From the NCBI RefSeq assembly GCF_946227985.1, contig NZ_CAMKGL010000001.1:434001-498000 (forward strand): a stretch of 64,000 nucleotides of DNA. The letters are read 5' to 3'. The DNA is from Serratia quinivorans (GTDB lineage: Bacteria > Pseudomonadota > Gammaproteobacteria > Enterobacterales > Enterobacteriaceae). Shown piece by piece: positions 8,251 through 18,000 of the stretch (the first letter of the stretch is position 1; every line of letters begins with the position of its first letter). The notes beneath the pieces were generated by a model. That model saw only the letters and a program-made list of their open reading frames with translations. It searched no databases and had not been told where the DNA came from. A program made the translations under genes and the position numbers.

Positions 8251-9039
8251 TTACAGTTGCGCGATCTGCATTAAATCTTGTTTGGCCCCTGGCGCGACTG
8301 CCAGCACCGGTCCGCCGCGCAGCAGATGTTCCCCGGCGGTATTAAACGGATGGGTCCAGCCACCGGCTTCATTGACCAGGCAGTAACCCGCCAGACAATC
8401 CCATGCGTGCATATAAGGTTCGTAATAACCGACCAGTCTTCCTGCGGCGACCCAGGCCAGCATCATGGCACCAGAACCGTTACGGAAGAAATTGCCGCCC
8501 ACGGCGACGATCGCGGCGGCTATTTCGCCAACGCGCTCGGGCGTGACATAGCTGTTAGCGCCAAATCCGGTAACGTGGTTTTGCATGGTGCGCTGTGGAT
8601 CCACCCGCAGCGGTTTGCCATTAAGCGTGGCACCTGCACCGCGTGCCGCAACAAAGCACTCTTGCTGACAAGGGGCGACGATCACCCCGATCACCGGCTC
8701 ACCCTGATGAATAACCGCAATCGACACACACCAGTTCGGCATACCGTTAACGAAAGGGCTGGTGCCGTCGATCGGATCTACCACCCAGGTGTAGCCAGAG
8801 TCACCCGGCTGCAGGCCAAATTCCTCCCCCAAAAAACCGTCGTTCGGGAACTGCTGGGCGATTTTCTCGCGGATCAGCAGTTCAACTTCGCGGTCGGCTA
8901 TCGATACCACGTCCTGCGCATCGCGTTTGGTTTCAATCACCAGGCTTTCGCGGCGGTTGAAATAGTCCAGCGCTTTGTCGCCGGCCGCTCGCGCCGCCTG
9001 CTCGGCCAGCGTCAGGCGTTGTGAAATCAGCTCATTCAT
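8251..9039 (-). CDS. Inositol monophosphatase-family phosphatase
   Basis: 262 residues, typical of the Mg2+-dependent IMPase/FBPase/HisN superfamily. Metal-binding motifs are visible: G-E-E near residue 72, DPIDGT at 88-93, and the C-terminal H-A-W-D-C-L-A-G block. It is the last gene of an operon with an AfuABC-like ABC transporter, with about 24 bp between it and the ATPase. That context suggests it dephosphorylates a phosphorylated sugar or polyol that the transporter brings in. Histidinol phosphatase or inositol phosphatase activity cannot be excluded. Confidence 0.82.
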   Translation of the reverse strand: MNELISQRLTLAEQAARAAGDKALDYFNRRESLVIETKRDAQDVVSIADREVELLIREKIAQQFPNDGFLGEEFGLQPGDSGYTWVVDPIDGTSPFVNGMPNWCVSIAVIHQGEPVIGVIVAPCQQECFVAARGAGATLNGKPLRVDPQRTMQNHVTGFGANSYVTPERVGEIAAAIVAVGGNFFRNGSGAMMLAWVAAGRLVGYYEPYMHAWDCLAGYCLVNEAGGWTHPFNTAGEHLLRGGPVLAVAPGAKQDLMQIAQL

Positions 9040-9063
9040 TTTAGCTCCTTAAGGTTTTGAGGC

Positions 9064-10125
9064 TCACTGGGCAATCAGCGCCAGCCCCTGAGATTTGAAA
9101 TCAATGGCCACGCGGGTGGTCGGCGTCAGCTGGCGTTCCATCTGCACATCGACAATAAACAGCGCGCCGAGGTCGGTCTTCACTTCATATTCGATATGGT
9201 CGCCCAGCCAGGCGCTGTGGGTCACTTCGCCATTCAATGCCCCGGTCTGCTCTGGCTGCAGGGTAATAAACTGCGGCCGTACCGAAAGCTGTGCGGCACC
9301 GGGGCGGGCTTTAGCGCCCGGCACCCGATACTGCCGGCTGCCGAGGGTGATCAGCGCCTCGCCGTTATCTACCTGCTCAATGTCACAAGGCAGAATGTTG
9401 GCCTCGCCCATAAAGTCGGCGATAAACACCGACGCCGGCGAGTGATAGAGCTCCTGTGGCGCACCCTGCTGAGCAATATGCCCTTCTTTCATGACGATAA
9501 TCTTATCGGAGACTGCCAAAGCCTCTTCCTGATCGTGAGTGACGTATACCGCAGTAAAGCCGAGGCGCTGCTGCAAGTCGCGGATCTCGGTGCGCACCCG
9601 GCGGCGCAGCCGTTCGTCAAGATTGGACAGGGGCTCGTCGAGCAGCAGCACCTGGGGTTCCAAAACCAGCGCACGCGACACGGCAATGCGCTGCTGCTGG
9701 CCACCAGAGAGTTCGGCGGGCAGACGTTGACCCATGTTTTCCAGGCCGACCAGTTTCAACCCCTCACGTGCCCGATCCTGCGCTTCTTTACGCGACAGGC
9801 CGCTGGCGAGCAGGCCGTACATCACGTTGTCCAGCGCACTCATGTGCGGGAACAGCGCGTAAGACTGGAACACCATGGCGACGTCGCGCTCATTGGCCGG
9901 CAGATGCGTGACGTCTTTACCGCCGATCAGAATACGCCCTGAAGTGGGGTGTTCCAGGCCGGCCAGCAGCCGCAGGGTGGTGGTTTTGCCGCAGCCCGAA
10001 GGGCCGAGCAGCGTCACCAGCGTGCCGGGTTCGACGGTGAGTGAAAGGCCGGGCAGGGCGGTGAAGTCGGCAAACTGTTTGGTGACATTCTCAAACACCA
10101 CCGAACCGGAACGAATGGCAGTCAT
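9064..10125 (-). CDS. afuC: ABC transporter ATPase, AfuC/FbpC/PotA group
   Basis: 353 residues. N-terminal ATPase with Walker A GPSGCGKTT, Q-loop F-Q-S-Y-A-L-F-P-H, signature LSGGQQQR, Walker B V-L-L-L-D-E-P and the H-loop Y-V-T-H-D. A C-terminal TOBE-type regulatory domain starts near residue 240. It overlaps the permease gene by 4 bp. Genes of this group are often labelled iron(III) transport. Here the LacI regulator and phosphatase partner favour a phosphorylated organic substrate. The symbol reflects similarity of the whole cassette. Confidence 0.75.
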   Translation of the reverse strand: MTAIRSGSVVFENVTKQFADFTALPGLSLTVEPGTLVTLLGPSGCGKTTTLRLLAGLEHPTSGRILIGGKDVTHLPANERDVAMVFQSYALFPHMSALDNVMYGLLASGLSRKEAQDRAREGLKLVGLENMGQRLPAELSGGQQQRIAVSRALVLEPQVLLLDEPLSNLDERLRRRVRTEIRDLQQRLGFTAVYVTHDQEEALAVSDKIIVMKEGHIAQQGAPQELYHSPASVFIADFMGEANILPCDIEQVDNGEALITLGSRQYRVPGAKARPGAAQLSVRPQFITLQPEQTGALNGEVTHSAWLGDHIEYEVKTDLGALFIVDVQMERQLTPTTRVAIDFKSQGLALIAQ

Positions 10126-12347
10126 AGGGCATTCTCCTGATGTAAGGCCGCGGGTGGCGTCACCGGCGGGGTAGCAGTTATTGCGCGGCGCAGGCGACGT
10201 TCGCCCACCAGCAACTGGAAGCTGAGGATCACCGCCAGCATCACCACGATAAGCACCGAGGAGTAGGCGATAGCTACGCCGTATTCCCCATTTTCGACCA
10301 GCCCGACGATGTAGGAGGTGGCCATGTTGTACTGGGCGCTGACCAGGAAGATCACCGCGCTGATCGAGGTAATTGCCCGCACAAAGGCATAAACCAGTGC
10401 AGCGCTGATGGCGGGTTTCAGCAGCGGCAGGATCACTTTGCGCAGGGTGCGGAAACTGCTGGCGCGCAGCGTCAGCGAGGCTTCATCCAGGCTGCGATCC
10501 AGTTGGCTCATGGCGGCGATGCCACCGCGCACGCCGACCGGCATATTACGGAACACGAAACAGGCCACCAGGATCAGTGCGGTACCGGTGATCTCCAGCG
10601 GCGGCAGGTTATACGCCATGATGTAACTGACGCCGATCACCGTGCCGGGAATGGCAAAGCTGAGCATCAGCATAAACTCGAAGGTCTGGCGACCGGCAAA
10701 CTTCTGCCGCACGATCAGCCAGGCGGTGAGCAGGCCAACAATGGCGGTCAGCGGCGCGGCGATCAGGGCGATCTCCAGCGTGGTCCAGAACGAGTTCCAG
10801 GCGACGCCGGTCCAGACTATCTGGCCACTGTTCCACTGGAAACCGAAGGCGCGGGCGTAATGCCCCAGCGTCAGGCTGTTATCCAGCCCCCAGGACTGCA
10901 CAAAACCGCCGATCAGGATCATGCCGTAGACCACCAGCGTGAATAGCCCCCAGGGGATCACCAACGCATACACCCCATAGCGCAAGCCGCGTGGCAGCCC
11001 GCAGTGGGTACCGGAATCCCCTTTGCCGGTGACGGTGGCGAAGTTTTTCCCGGCCAGCCACAGACGCTGCAAAATAAAGGCGCTGAGGGTAAAGCACAGC
11101 AGGATGATCGCCAGTACGGCGGCGCGGCTTGGATCGTTTTGCGCACCCACCACCGAGAAGAAGATCTCGGTCGACAGCACGCCGTGGCTCCCCCCCAGCA
11201 CCATCGGATTACCGAAGTCCGCCATGCTTTCGATAAAGCTAATCAGGAAGGCATTGGCCAGACCGGGGGCCATCAGCGGCAGTGAAACATAACGGAAGGT
11301 ACGCCAGCGGTTGGCGCGCAGCGTTTGTGAGGCTTCTTCCAGCGAGGGGCTGACCCCTTCGACCACGCCAATCAGCACCAGAAAGGCTATCGGGGTGAAG
11401 GAGAGCACCTGCGCTATCCAGATGCCGGTCAAGCCATACAGCCAACGGCCTGGCTCGATGCCAAACAGGCTGGCGAGCAGTTCGGTAACCACGCCGGCGC
11501 GGCCAAACAGCAGCATCAGTGCCAGGCCAATCACAAACGGCGGTGTGATGATCGGCAGTACGGTCAGCAGGCGCAGCCCTTTCTTAAACGGCAGTGGCGT
11601 GCGGGTTGCGGCCAACGCAAAAGCCAGGCCGAGCAGTGTGGAACCGCCGGCGGTCATCAACGCCAGGGTCAGGGTGCGCCAGGCGGTACCGCAACTGCCG
11701 CCTTTCAGGCAACCCAGGCTCCAGATGGCCGGATCCTGCATATTGGCGATCAGGCCGTCGGGTTTAAACGAGCCGTCCACGTCCTGTACCGAGGAGACAA
11801 ACATGCTCAGAACCGGGTAGAGCACGAAAGTGGTCACCAGCGCGACCAGCAGCACGATCGCCGCCACCACAAAGGCATCCCCCTTCAGCACGCCGCGTTC
11901 GGCCAGCGCGAAAGAGAACAGCACTAGAAAGGTGGTGACAAGTAAAACGGCGCCGGCGCCAAAGGCGGGTTGGCCGTCGCTGAGCGTGCCAAACAGCTGC
12001 TCGCTCCACTGCCAGTTCCAACCGCTGTAGCCGATGGCATGGCCTTCAAACAGCAGGAATACAATGCCGATGACGCTGGCGCACATCAACAGTTGCGAGC
12101 GCAGGCGACTCACCGGCAGCAGGCGTGCCGGCGCGCAAACCAGCAGCATCAGCAGGGCAATCAGCAGCCAGGGGCGTTGAAAGGTCAGTATTTGCCACAG
12201 CGCGGGCGCACTGGCCTGATCCCGCCACAGCGAACTCAGCCAGCCAAAGTCGAAGAACCCGGCTTCCTGGCTGTACCAGGGCAGTAACAATACGGCCAGT
12301 GCGCCCAGTACGAGGGCCCCGTCCAGGCGGCGGTTTTGAGCATTCAT
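10122..12347 (-). CDS. afuB: Fused two-domain ABC permease, AfuB/FbpB type
   Basis: 741 residues with roughly a dozen or more hydrophobic segments. Two copies of the BPD permease core are visible, with EAA loops in E-A-S-Q-T-L-R-A-N-R-W-R-T-F near residue 340 and E-A-S-L-T-L-R-A-S-S-F-R-T-L near residue 630. Four extra N-terminal membrane segments precede the first core. It sits between the binding-protein and ATPase genes and overlaps the latter by 4 bp. Single-chain double permeases are usual in the FbpB/AfuB/ThiP/phosphonate group. Confidence 0.78.
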   Translation of the reverse strand: MNAQNRRLDGALVLGALAVLLLPWYSQEAGFFDFGWLSSLWRDQASAPALWQILTFQRPWLLIALLMLLVCAPARLLPVSRLRSQLLMCASVIGIVFLLFEGHAIGYSGWNWQWSEQLFGTLSDGQPAFGAGAVLLVTTFLVLFSFALAERGVLKGDAFVVAAIVLLVALVTTFVLYPVLSMFVSSVQDVDGSFKPDGLIANMQDPAIWSLGCLKGGSCGTAWRTLTLALMTAGGSTLLGLAFALAATRTPLPFKKGLRLLTVLPIITPPFVIGLALMLLFGRAGVVTELLASLFGIEPGRWLYGLTGIWIAQVLSFTPIAFLVLIGVVEGVSPSLEEASQTLRANRWRTFRYVSLPLMAPGLANAFLISFIESMADFGNPMVLGGSHGVLSTEIFFSVVGAQNDPSRAAVLAIILLCFTLSAFILQRLWLAGKNFATVTGKGDSGTHCGLPRGLRYGVYALVIPWGLFTLVVYGMILIGGFVQSWGLDNSLTLGHYARAFGFQWNSGQIVWTGVAWNSFWTTLEIALIAAPLTAIVGLLTAWLIVRQKFAGRQTFEFMLMLSFAIPGTVIGVSYIMAYNLPPLEITGTALILVACFVFRNMPVGVRGGIAAMSQLDRSLDEASLTLRASSFRTLRKVILPLLKPAISAALVYAFVRAITSISAVIFLVSAQYNMATSYIVGLVENGEYGVAIAYSSVLIVVMLAVILSFQLLVGERRLRRAITATPPVTPPAALHQENAL

Positions 12348-12455
12348 CGTAACCTCGAGAGTTCAAATTTCCGTTACTGCGCTGTTGCACGGACGAGGAT
12401 TTCCTCGCCCGGTTTATTGCAGAGCGCTTCACATACGGCAGAAAAAGGAGGTGAA

Positions 12456-13484
12456 TTATTGGGCGCTGGCGCCGATCTCTTTATCCCAGCGGCTGAGCAG
12501 TGCCTTGCGTTTTTCCGTCGCGCCGTAGGTTTTAAAGTCGTAATCGATCAGTTTGATGTTCTCAAAGCGTGGCGCGTACTCGGAAATCGCCGCGTTACGA
12601 TTTGACGGCAACTGGAAGGATTTGGCGTCTTTCATGTGCGATTGTGCATCGGCGCTGAGCGCCCAGTCGTACCACACCTTGGCCTCATTGAGGTTGCGTG
12701 CGCCTTTGACTATCGACATCGAACCAATTTCAAAACCTGTGCCTTCGCACGGGGCTACCGCTTTGATCGGGAAGCCATCCACCTGCATCGCGACGGCATC
12801 ATGCATAAACACGATACCGACGGTGGTTTCGCCGCGTGCCGCTGCCTTCACCGGTGCCGAGCCGGACTTGGTGTACTGTGAGATATTGGCGTTGAGCTTT
12901 TTCAGATAGTCGAAGGCCGGCTCTTCTCCCATGATCTGCACCAGCGTGGCGAGGGTGTTGTACGCAGTGCCGGACGAATTTGGGTTAGCCATCTGGATCT
13001 CGCCTTTGTAGGCCGGATCCAGCAGGTCGCTCCAGCAGGCAGGTACCTTGAGTTTTTTCTCTGCCAACAGTTTGGTGTTGTAACCCCAACCCAGCGCCCC
13101 GGCATAAACACCTACGGTGCGGTAGCCGGCGCTTTCCGCCTGTTTACGCGCCCAGTCGTGCTGTTGATCAAGCAACGGGGACTTATAAGGCTGGGTTAAT
13201 CCCTCGTCGGCGGCCTGCATATGCGGATCGCCAGTGCCTGCCCACCAAATATCGGTGCGCGGGTTACGGGCTTCGGTACGAATTCGTGCGTAGGCTTCCC
13301 CGGCGGAGAGGCGCACCATACTGACTTTGATATCCGGATGCTGTTTCTCGAACAGGTTGGTCATCTGTTCGCAGACCACCACATCGGCGGAGCAGATCAT
13401 GTTCAATTTCCCAGCGGCGAAAGCAGGTGAAGCAGAGAGTGCAGAGCCAGCGGCGAGGACCGCTATCAGAGTAACGCGATGCAT
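12456..13484 (-). CDS. afuA: Periplasmic binding protein, AfuA-like (sugar-phosphate or related)
   Basis: 342 residues. The signal peptide ends near A-F-A-A (residue 24), and the mature start K-L-N-M-I-C-S-A-D is typical of FbpA/AfuA folds. I chose the ATG at 13484 (AAGGAG upstream, then the signal peptide); longer reading frames lack a signal. An adjacent His228-Asp229 pair (mature about 204-205) and an N-S-S-G-T anion-loop motif are present. From memory, Actinobacillus AfuA binds hexose phosphates using an adjacent His-Asp pair, so a sugar-phosphate ligand is plausible. No Tyr-Tyr ferric-binding pair stands out. About 108 bp separates it from the permease gene. Confidence 0.75.
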   Translation of the reverse strand: MHRVTLIAVLAAGSALSASPAFAAGKLNMICSADVVVCEQMTNLFEKQHPDIKVSMVRLSAGEAYARIRTEARNPRTDIWWAGTGDPHMQAADEGLTQPYKSPLLDQQHDWARKQAESAGYRTVGVYAGALGWGYNTKLLAEKKLKVPACWSDLLDPAYKGEIQMANPNSSGTAYNTLATLVQIMGEEPAFDYLKKLNANISQYTKSGSAPVKAAARGETTVGIVFMHDAVAMQVDGFPIKAVAPCEGTGFEIGSMSIVKGARNLNEAKVWYDWALSADAQSHMKDAKSFQLPSNRNAAISEYAPRFENIKLIDYDFKTYGATEKRKALLSRWDKEIGASAQ

Positions 13485-13533
13485 GGTGTTCTCCTTGGTT
13501 GTGTAGGGTGGCGATACGTTGTCGCCTATTCTT

Positions 13534-13551
13534 TTTGCACGTGTGTGCAAA
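13534..13551. promoter_or_regulatory. 18-bp palindromic operator O1 before the binding-protein gene
   Basis: TTTGCAC-N4-GTGCAAA, a perfect palindrome about 50 bp upstream of the transporter operon start. It shares the TTTGCA-N6-TGCAAA scheme with O2 and lies in the divergent spacer with the LacI gene. Probably the LacI-family operator for the transport operon. Confidence 0.65.
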
Positions 13552-13641
13552 TAACTAGAGGATAAAAATTGTGCTGTCAATCGTGCAATGAAACAATTCA
13601 ACCTTCTCGTCACAAAAATGAAACATTCTTACCGATAAAAA

Positions 13642-13659
13642 TTTGCACAGCTTTGCAAA
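13642..13659. promoter_or_regulatory. 18-bp palindromic operator O2 before the LacI gene
   Basis: TTTGCA-N6-TGCAAA, about 33 bp upstream of the LacI start, with the same length and half-sites as O1, 108 bp away centre to centre. The pair suggests autoregulation and possible DNA looping. Confidence 0.65.
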
Positions 13660-13691
13660 GTGCGGCAAACTTTTCGCAGAGCAGAAAATGG

Positions 13692-14744
13692 ATGGATATG
13701 AAGATGGCGGTGGACAAGGCGATGATCAGTGCGAAAGACGTGGCGGAATTGGCTGGGGTTTCCCGATCGGCGGTCTCGCGGACTTATACGTCTGGTGCCA
13801 GCGTGTCGGCGGCGACCCGCGAGAAGGTGATGCGGGCGGCTGAAGAACTCGGATACCACGTTAACCATTTGGCTCGGGGATTGGTACGTAACCGCAGCGG
13901 CATTGTTTGCCTGATCGTCTCAGAACTGGCGACCCCTTACCGGGCCAGCCTGGTGCGTTTGCTGACCCAGCATTTGCAGGATGCGGGAAAAATCGCCATG
14001 TTGATTAATACCGATCGCTCAGATGACAGCGTCTCTCAGGCGCTGCAACAGGCGATAAACTTTCGGGCGGATGCCTCCTTTGTGCTATCGGGCATGCCCG
14101 ACAGTGCCATTGCCCGGCTGTGTCACCGGCACGGCCAGCGGTTGGTGCTGATTAACCGCGATGACACCTTGCCCGGCTCACTCAGCATCCGGTTGGATAA
14201 CGAAGACGCGGCGGGCAGGGTGGTGATGGCGTTTGCCCGTGCGGGCTGCCAGCGCCTTGCTTTTGCCAACTCTTTGGCCGGTACGCCCAGCCTGATGGCG
14301 CGTGAACGGGGCTTTTTGCAGGCGGCGGAAGCGGCGGGGTTACCGGTGAGCGTCGAGCGCTTCGGTACCACCTCCTATGAGAGCGGTCAGATCCTGGCGC
14401 ACCGTCTGTTGACCCGGCGCGAGCGGCCTGATGCGGTGTTTTGCGTCACGGATTTATTGGCCTGTGGCTTTATGGACGAGGCGCGCCATCGCTTTGGGTT
14501 GCGTATTCCTGAAGATCTTTGTATCGCAGGCTACGACGATATTCCGCAGGCGGCCTGGTCTTCTTACCATCTCACCACTTTTACCCAGCCGGTGGCGTTA
14601 TTTGCTCAGGATTCGGTTGAATGGCTGGTGGCCGAAGAGAAGAAAGAAGAAAGCATGATGCCGGCGCTGGGGCAGGAGATGCCGGGAGAAACCCGGCTGT
14701 ATCATGCCGATTTTGTCTGGCGCGGCACCCTTCGCGGTGCCTGA
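13692..14744 (+). CDS. LacI-family transcriptional regulator
   Basis: About 351 residues. The N-terminal LacI helix-turn-helix reads S-A-K-D-V-A-E-L-A-G-V-S-R-S-A-V-S-R, followed by the hinge helix near N-H-L-A-R-G-L and a type I periplasmic-binding-protein effector domain. Several ATGs (13692, 13698, 13704) are possible; I took the first near a purine-rich site. It diverges from the AfuABC-like operon and almost certainly controls it through the two palindromes in the spacer. The inducer is probably the transported sugar or its phosphate. Confidence 0.85.
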   Translation: MDMKMAVDKAMISAKDVAELAGVSRSAVSRTYTSGASVSAATREKVMRAAEELGYHVNHLARGLVRNRSGIVCLIVSELATPYRASLVRLLTQHLQDAGKIAMLINTDRSDDSVSQALQQAINFRADASFVLSGMPDSAIARLCHRHGQRLVLINRDDTLPGSLSIRLDNEDAAGRVVMAFARAGCQRLAFANSLAGTPSLMARERGFLQAAEAAGLPVSVERFGTTSYESGQILAHRLLTRRERPDAVFCVTDLLACGFMDEARHRFGLRIPEDLCIAGYDDIPQAAWSSYHLTTFTQPVALFAQDSVEWLVAEEKKEESMMPALGQEMPGETRLYHADFVWRGTLRGA

Positions 14745-14983
14745 GTTTCCTTCATTTCAGATTGCGCATGGCGCGTTGGCAGATCCGGTGGGTGGGTGGC
14801 TTTGCAGCCCCTCCTGACGCAAACCCGTTAGCCATTCGGGCTTGTCTTTGGTGGCATCGGTCAGCCCGTTCGCAACCGAGTCTTAAACATAAAGGGACGG
14901 CTCGGCCCCCACTGACAACAGTTGTCCAGGTAGGTTTTTCTGTGTCTGATGACGGCCTCAGGCTTAGTAAAGTACTCTGTTCC

Positions 14984-15018
14984 CCGAGAGAGGATTTTGT
15001 GTCTAAATCATCTCTCGG
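14984..15018. repeat. Hairpin-forming inverted repeat downstream of the autotransporter
   Basis: Eight-bp arms CCGAGAGA / TCTCTCGG, with an additional 4-bp ATTT/AAAT pairing inside, lie about 40 bp beyond the autotransporter stop. There is no U-tract, so it is at best a weak terminator or mRNA-end stabiliser. The rest of the 14745-15055 gap shows no gene I can support. Confidence 0.4.
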
Positions 15019-15055
15019 AGAGACTGTTTTCATCCTTGTGCGCATAGGGACATGT

Positions 15056-18000
15056 TCAGAAATGCCATACCACGCCGGCATTCATACCGTTATCCTGATA
15101 ATTCTGAGATAACAAACCGGTGTAGTTGAGGGAGACGGCAACCGATTTTGTGACGTTGATTTCAGCCCCCGCCTTCATCACCATGCCGTCGCGTGAGGCT
15201 GCGACCGTGGCGGTATTGAAGGTGGCGTCAGTGCCGGCAAAGCGCAAGCCGACTTCGCGCTCGGTTGCGTTGTACTGATGCTGCCAACCCAGTTCACCAC
15301 GCAGGGTAACGGCGCTGTCTTTACCGGTACTCCAGCGTTTGTCCGCACGCATACCCAGGGTGGATAATGTTGCGCTGGTGCTCTGGCTGTCCGCTTTCAA
15401 TGCGGCGGCACCGCCCTTTTCCGTCATATCATCACTGCGGTAATTCACCCACGCCAGGTTGGCGAACGGCTCCAGATTGAACCAGGTATTGTCCAGACGG
15501 TAACCCGCTTCTGCGAAGATTTGGCCTGTTCCCGCGTTATAGCGCGCCTTGGCGTTATCGGACTGGCCGTAATACCCGATACCCCGGGAGGTTTCAATCC
15601 GGTGCCAGGTATAGGCGCTACCCGCGCGCAGATTCAGGTTGTCATAGGTTTTGCCGGCATAGACGGCCAAATGATAGTTATCACTGTCGGCAGAAGCGCC
15701 GTCTCCGTGCAAGGAGGTGCGGGTGTAACCGGTGGCCAAGCCCAGACGCCAACGATCGGCCAGCTCATTATCCGCACCGAGCAATACCCCAAAGGTAGAG
15801 TCATGGAAGCCCGTGGCATTATCATTGCCGCTGGCATGCTCCCAGTTGCCCAGCAAACTGACCCATGCGCCGTCCTCGTCTTGCTTGATGTCGCTGCTGT
15901 CCGCTGCGCCCTGAGTCTGGCGCAAACGGCCGTTAAGCGTATCCCGAACATAACGGCTGTTATTCACCAGCGCGGAGGCGATATCTGCGTGTATCTGCCC
16001 GGACAATTGACGATAGGCTTGCCGCGCCAGTTCCGCAGAAGGGGCTATCAACAAGCTTTGATACACGGGGTTATCAGCCGGTAAGCGTTCAACTGCCGTC
16101 GCGAGGTTACGTTGATTGGCCGTGACGGCGACATCCGCAAAACGGGTGGCGTTACGGTGTAAGCCCAATGAGAGGCTAGTGGGCTGATAGGCCAGGTCGG
16201 GGGTTAAAAACAGCCCGGCGTCGGCAGAGCCAAATTGCCCCGTAATACCTTGTGCGGCAGTAAGCAGGGTATAACGCTGTGCCAGGATATTGCCGGCGGA
16301 GGAGGTTGAAGCCAGCAGGTTTTGCCCCGCTTGCGGCACCACGGCAATCTCGCCGCCGTTCAGTGTCGCCTGACCATTGACCTGCAGCAAATCGCTGCGG
16401 CCAGCCTCAATTTCAGCCAGATAACGGGAGCCATTCTCCAGCGTCAGGTCGTTATCAATCGTCAAGGTACCGATAGAATTGCCGGGCGCCACAGAGCCCC
16501 CTTGATTGGCCGTCAGCGTGCCGATATGCCCACTGCCGCCTACCAGCCCGCCGTCGCGCACCACAGTAGCACCGGCGGCTTTACCGTTGGCGATAAAGCG
16601 CCCGTCAGCCGCGACATCGCTGGTTAATGTGCCGGTGTTGGCCAGTTGCAACACAGCGCCTTTGGCAATCCGCGTCTGGCCGGTGTAGTCATTATTCCCG
16701 CTGAGCGTTTGGCTACCGCCCGCAATGGTCAGGCCGCCTTTATAGTGCGTTCCATCAGGATTACTGAGGTCAATGTCCGTGATACGGCCCGAGAAATTAT
16801 CCTTCGCCTGGCTCAACACCAGCGTTCTGTCACCCAGCGTGACGACACCATTGCCGCTTAAGCTGCGCAGAGTGGCGTTGTTCATGCTGTCTGGAACGCC
16901 CCACAGCGGATTGAAATTACCGTGTTCAGTGATGTCAAACCAACCGTTATTTTCCAGTGATGCAGAGTGGGCGAGACTGCCGGGGCCAGTAAGGTATAAC
17001 ACCGCACCTTTATTCACCCGGGTTACGCCGGTATAGGTGTTCATGCCGGTCATGTTGACCACCACATCTGGCATGAGCGTTAAGTCGCCGGTGCCGGAGA
17101 TGGCACCCGCCAACCCCAGATAACCTTTTCCTCCATGCGGATCGCCTGAGGGATCGCCGGCCGGGGCACTCATCAGATTTCCCATTTGCCGGGTTACGCG
17201 GTTAAGCTGCAATCCGCCGCCGTTGGCATCCGTAGAAAAATTATCGGCATTGACGACGAAAGGCGTAAACGCCGTGAGCTGATTTTGCAAATCATACATC
17301 ACTGAATATTGAGTGAAAAAACCTATACCCATCGTGATGTTCCAGGTTTTTGTGTCACTGCTGTCGCGATCGATAATCAGGCGATCATCACTGCCTCCCT
17401 GCAGAGTGATCCCGTTGCCGACTTTCTGTCCATTGGCGTCGACAGGCTGAAGCGTCAGGGCGGTCACTGACGTTTTGTTTTCCCCATCCGTATCAAATTT
17501 CACGCCATGTTTTTCGAGGATGTCGCCGAATTTTTTGCTGTCTATCGTTGCGTGAGAAGCATTGCCGGTATCGAATAAAATTGCGCCGCTCAGCGCCTCT
17601 GCGGGAAGCTCAACGGTGCTCGACTGGCCATTGATATTGAGCGTGAAGGAATATTTGAAGCGGCCTTCATATTGAGATGACGCCGGTGCGCCAGAGTTGG
17701 GGAAATGGGTGATATCGCCTTCACTGCGCGTCGGTGCCCAGGGGACCAGGGTATCAAACTGTGCCCGCAGGCTGGGCGTCAAATTGAGGATGGCACAAGG
17801 CGCGCAACCCGGTGAGTTCGTGGTCCCATTTTCATTGTTATTGTCATTACCGGCGACGATGAAACCGGTTTTCGTGATGGTGCTAAAGGGGCTACCGCCG
17901 TTGGGATTGCCTTTTGCATCCGTAAAAAGAAAGTCCCCTACGCCAAAAGTACCGTAGAAGTGCTTTTCTTCGGTCGGTTTTCCCGAGGTAATGTTTTTTT

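Noticed and set aside
9064..13484. Iron(III) transporter label for the Afu-like cassette
   Set aside because: Partner phosphatase, LacI control and absence of a Fur box make iron unlikely; kept as an alternative only.
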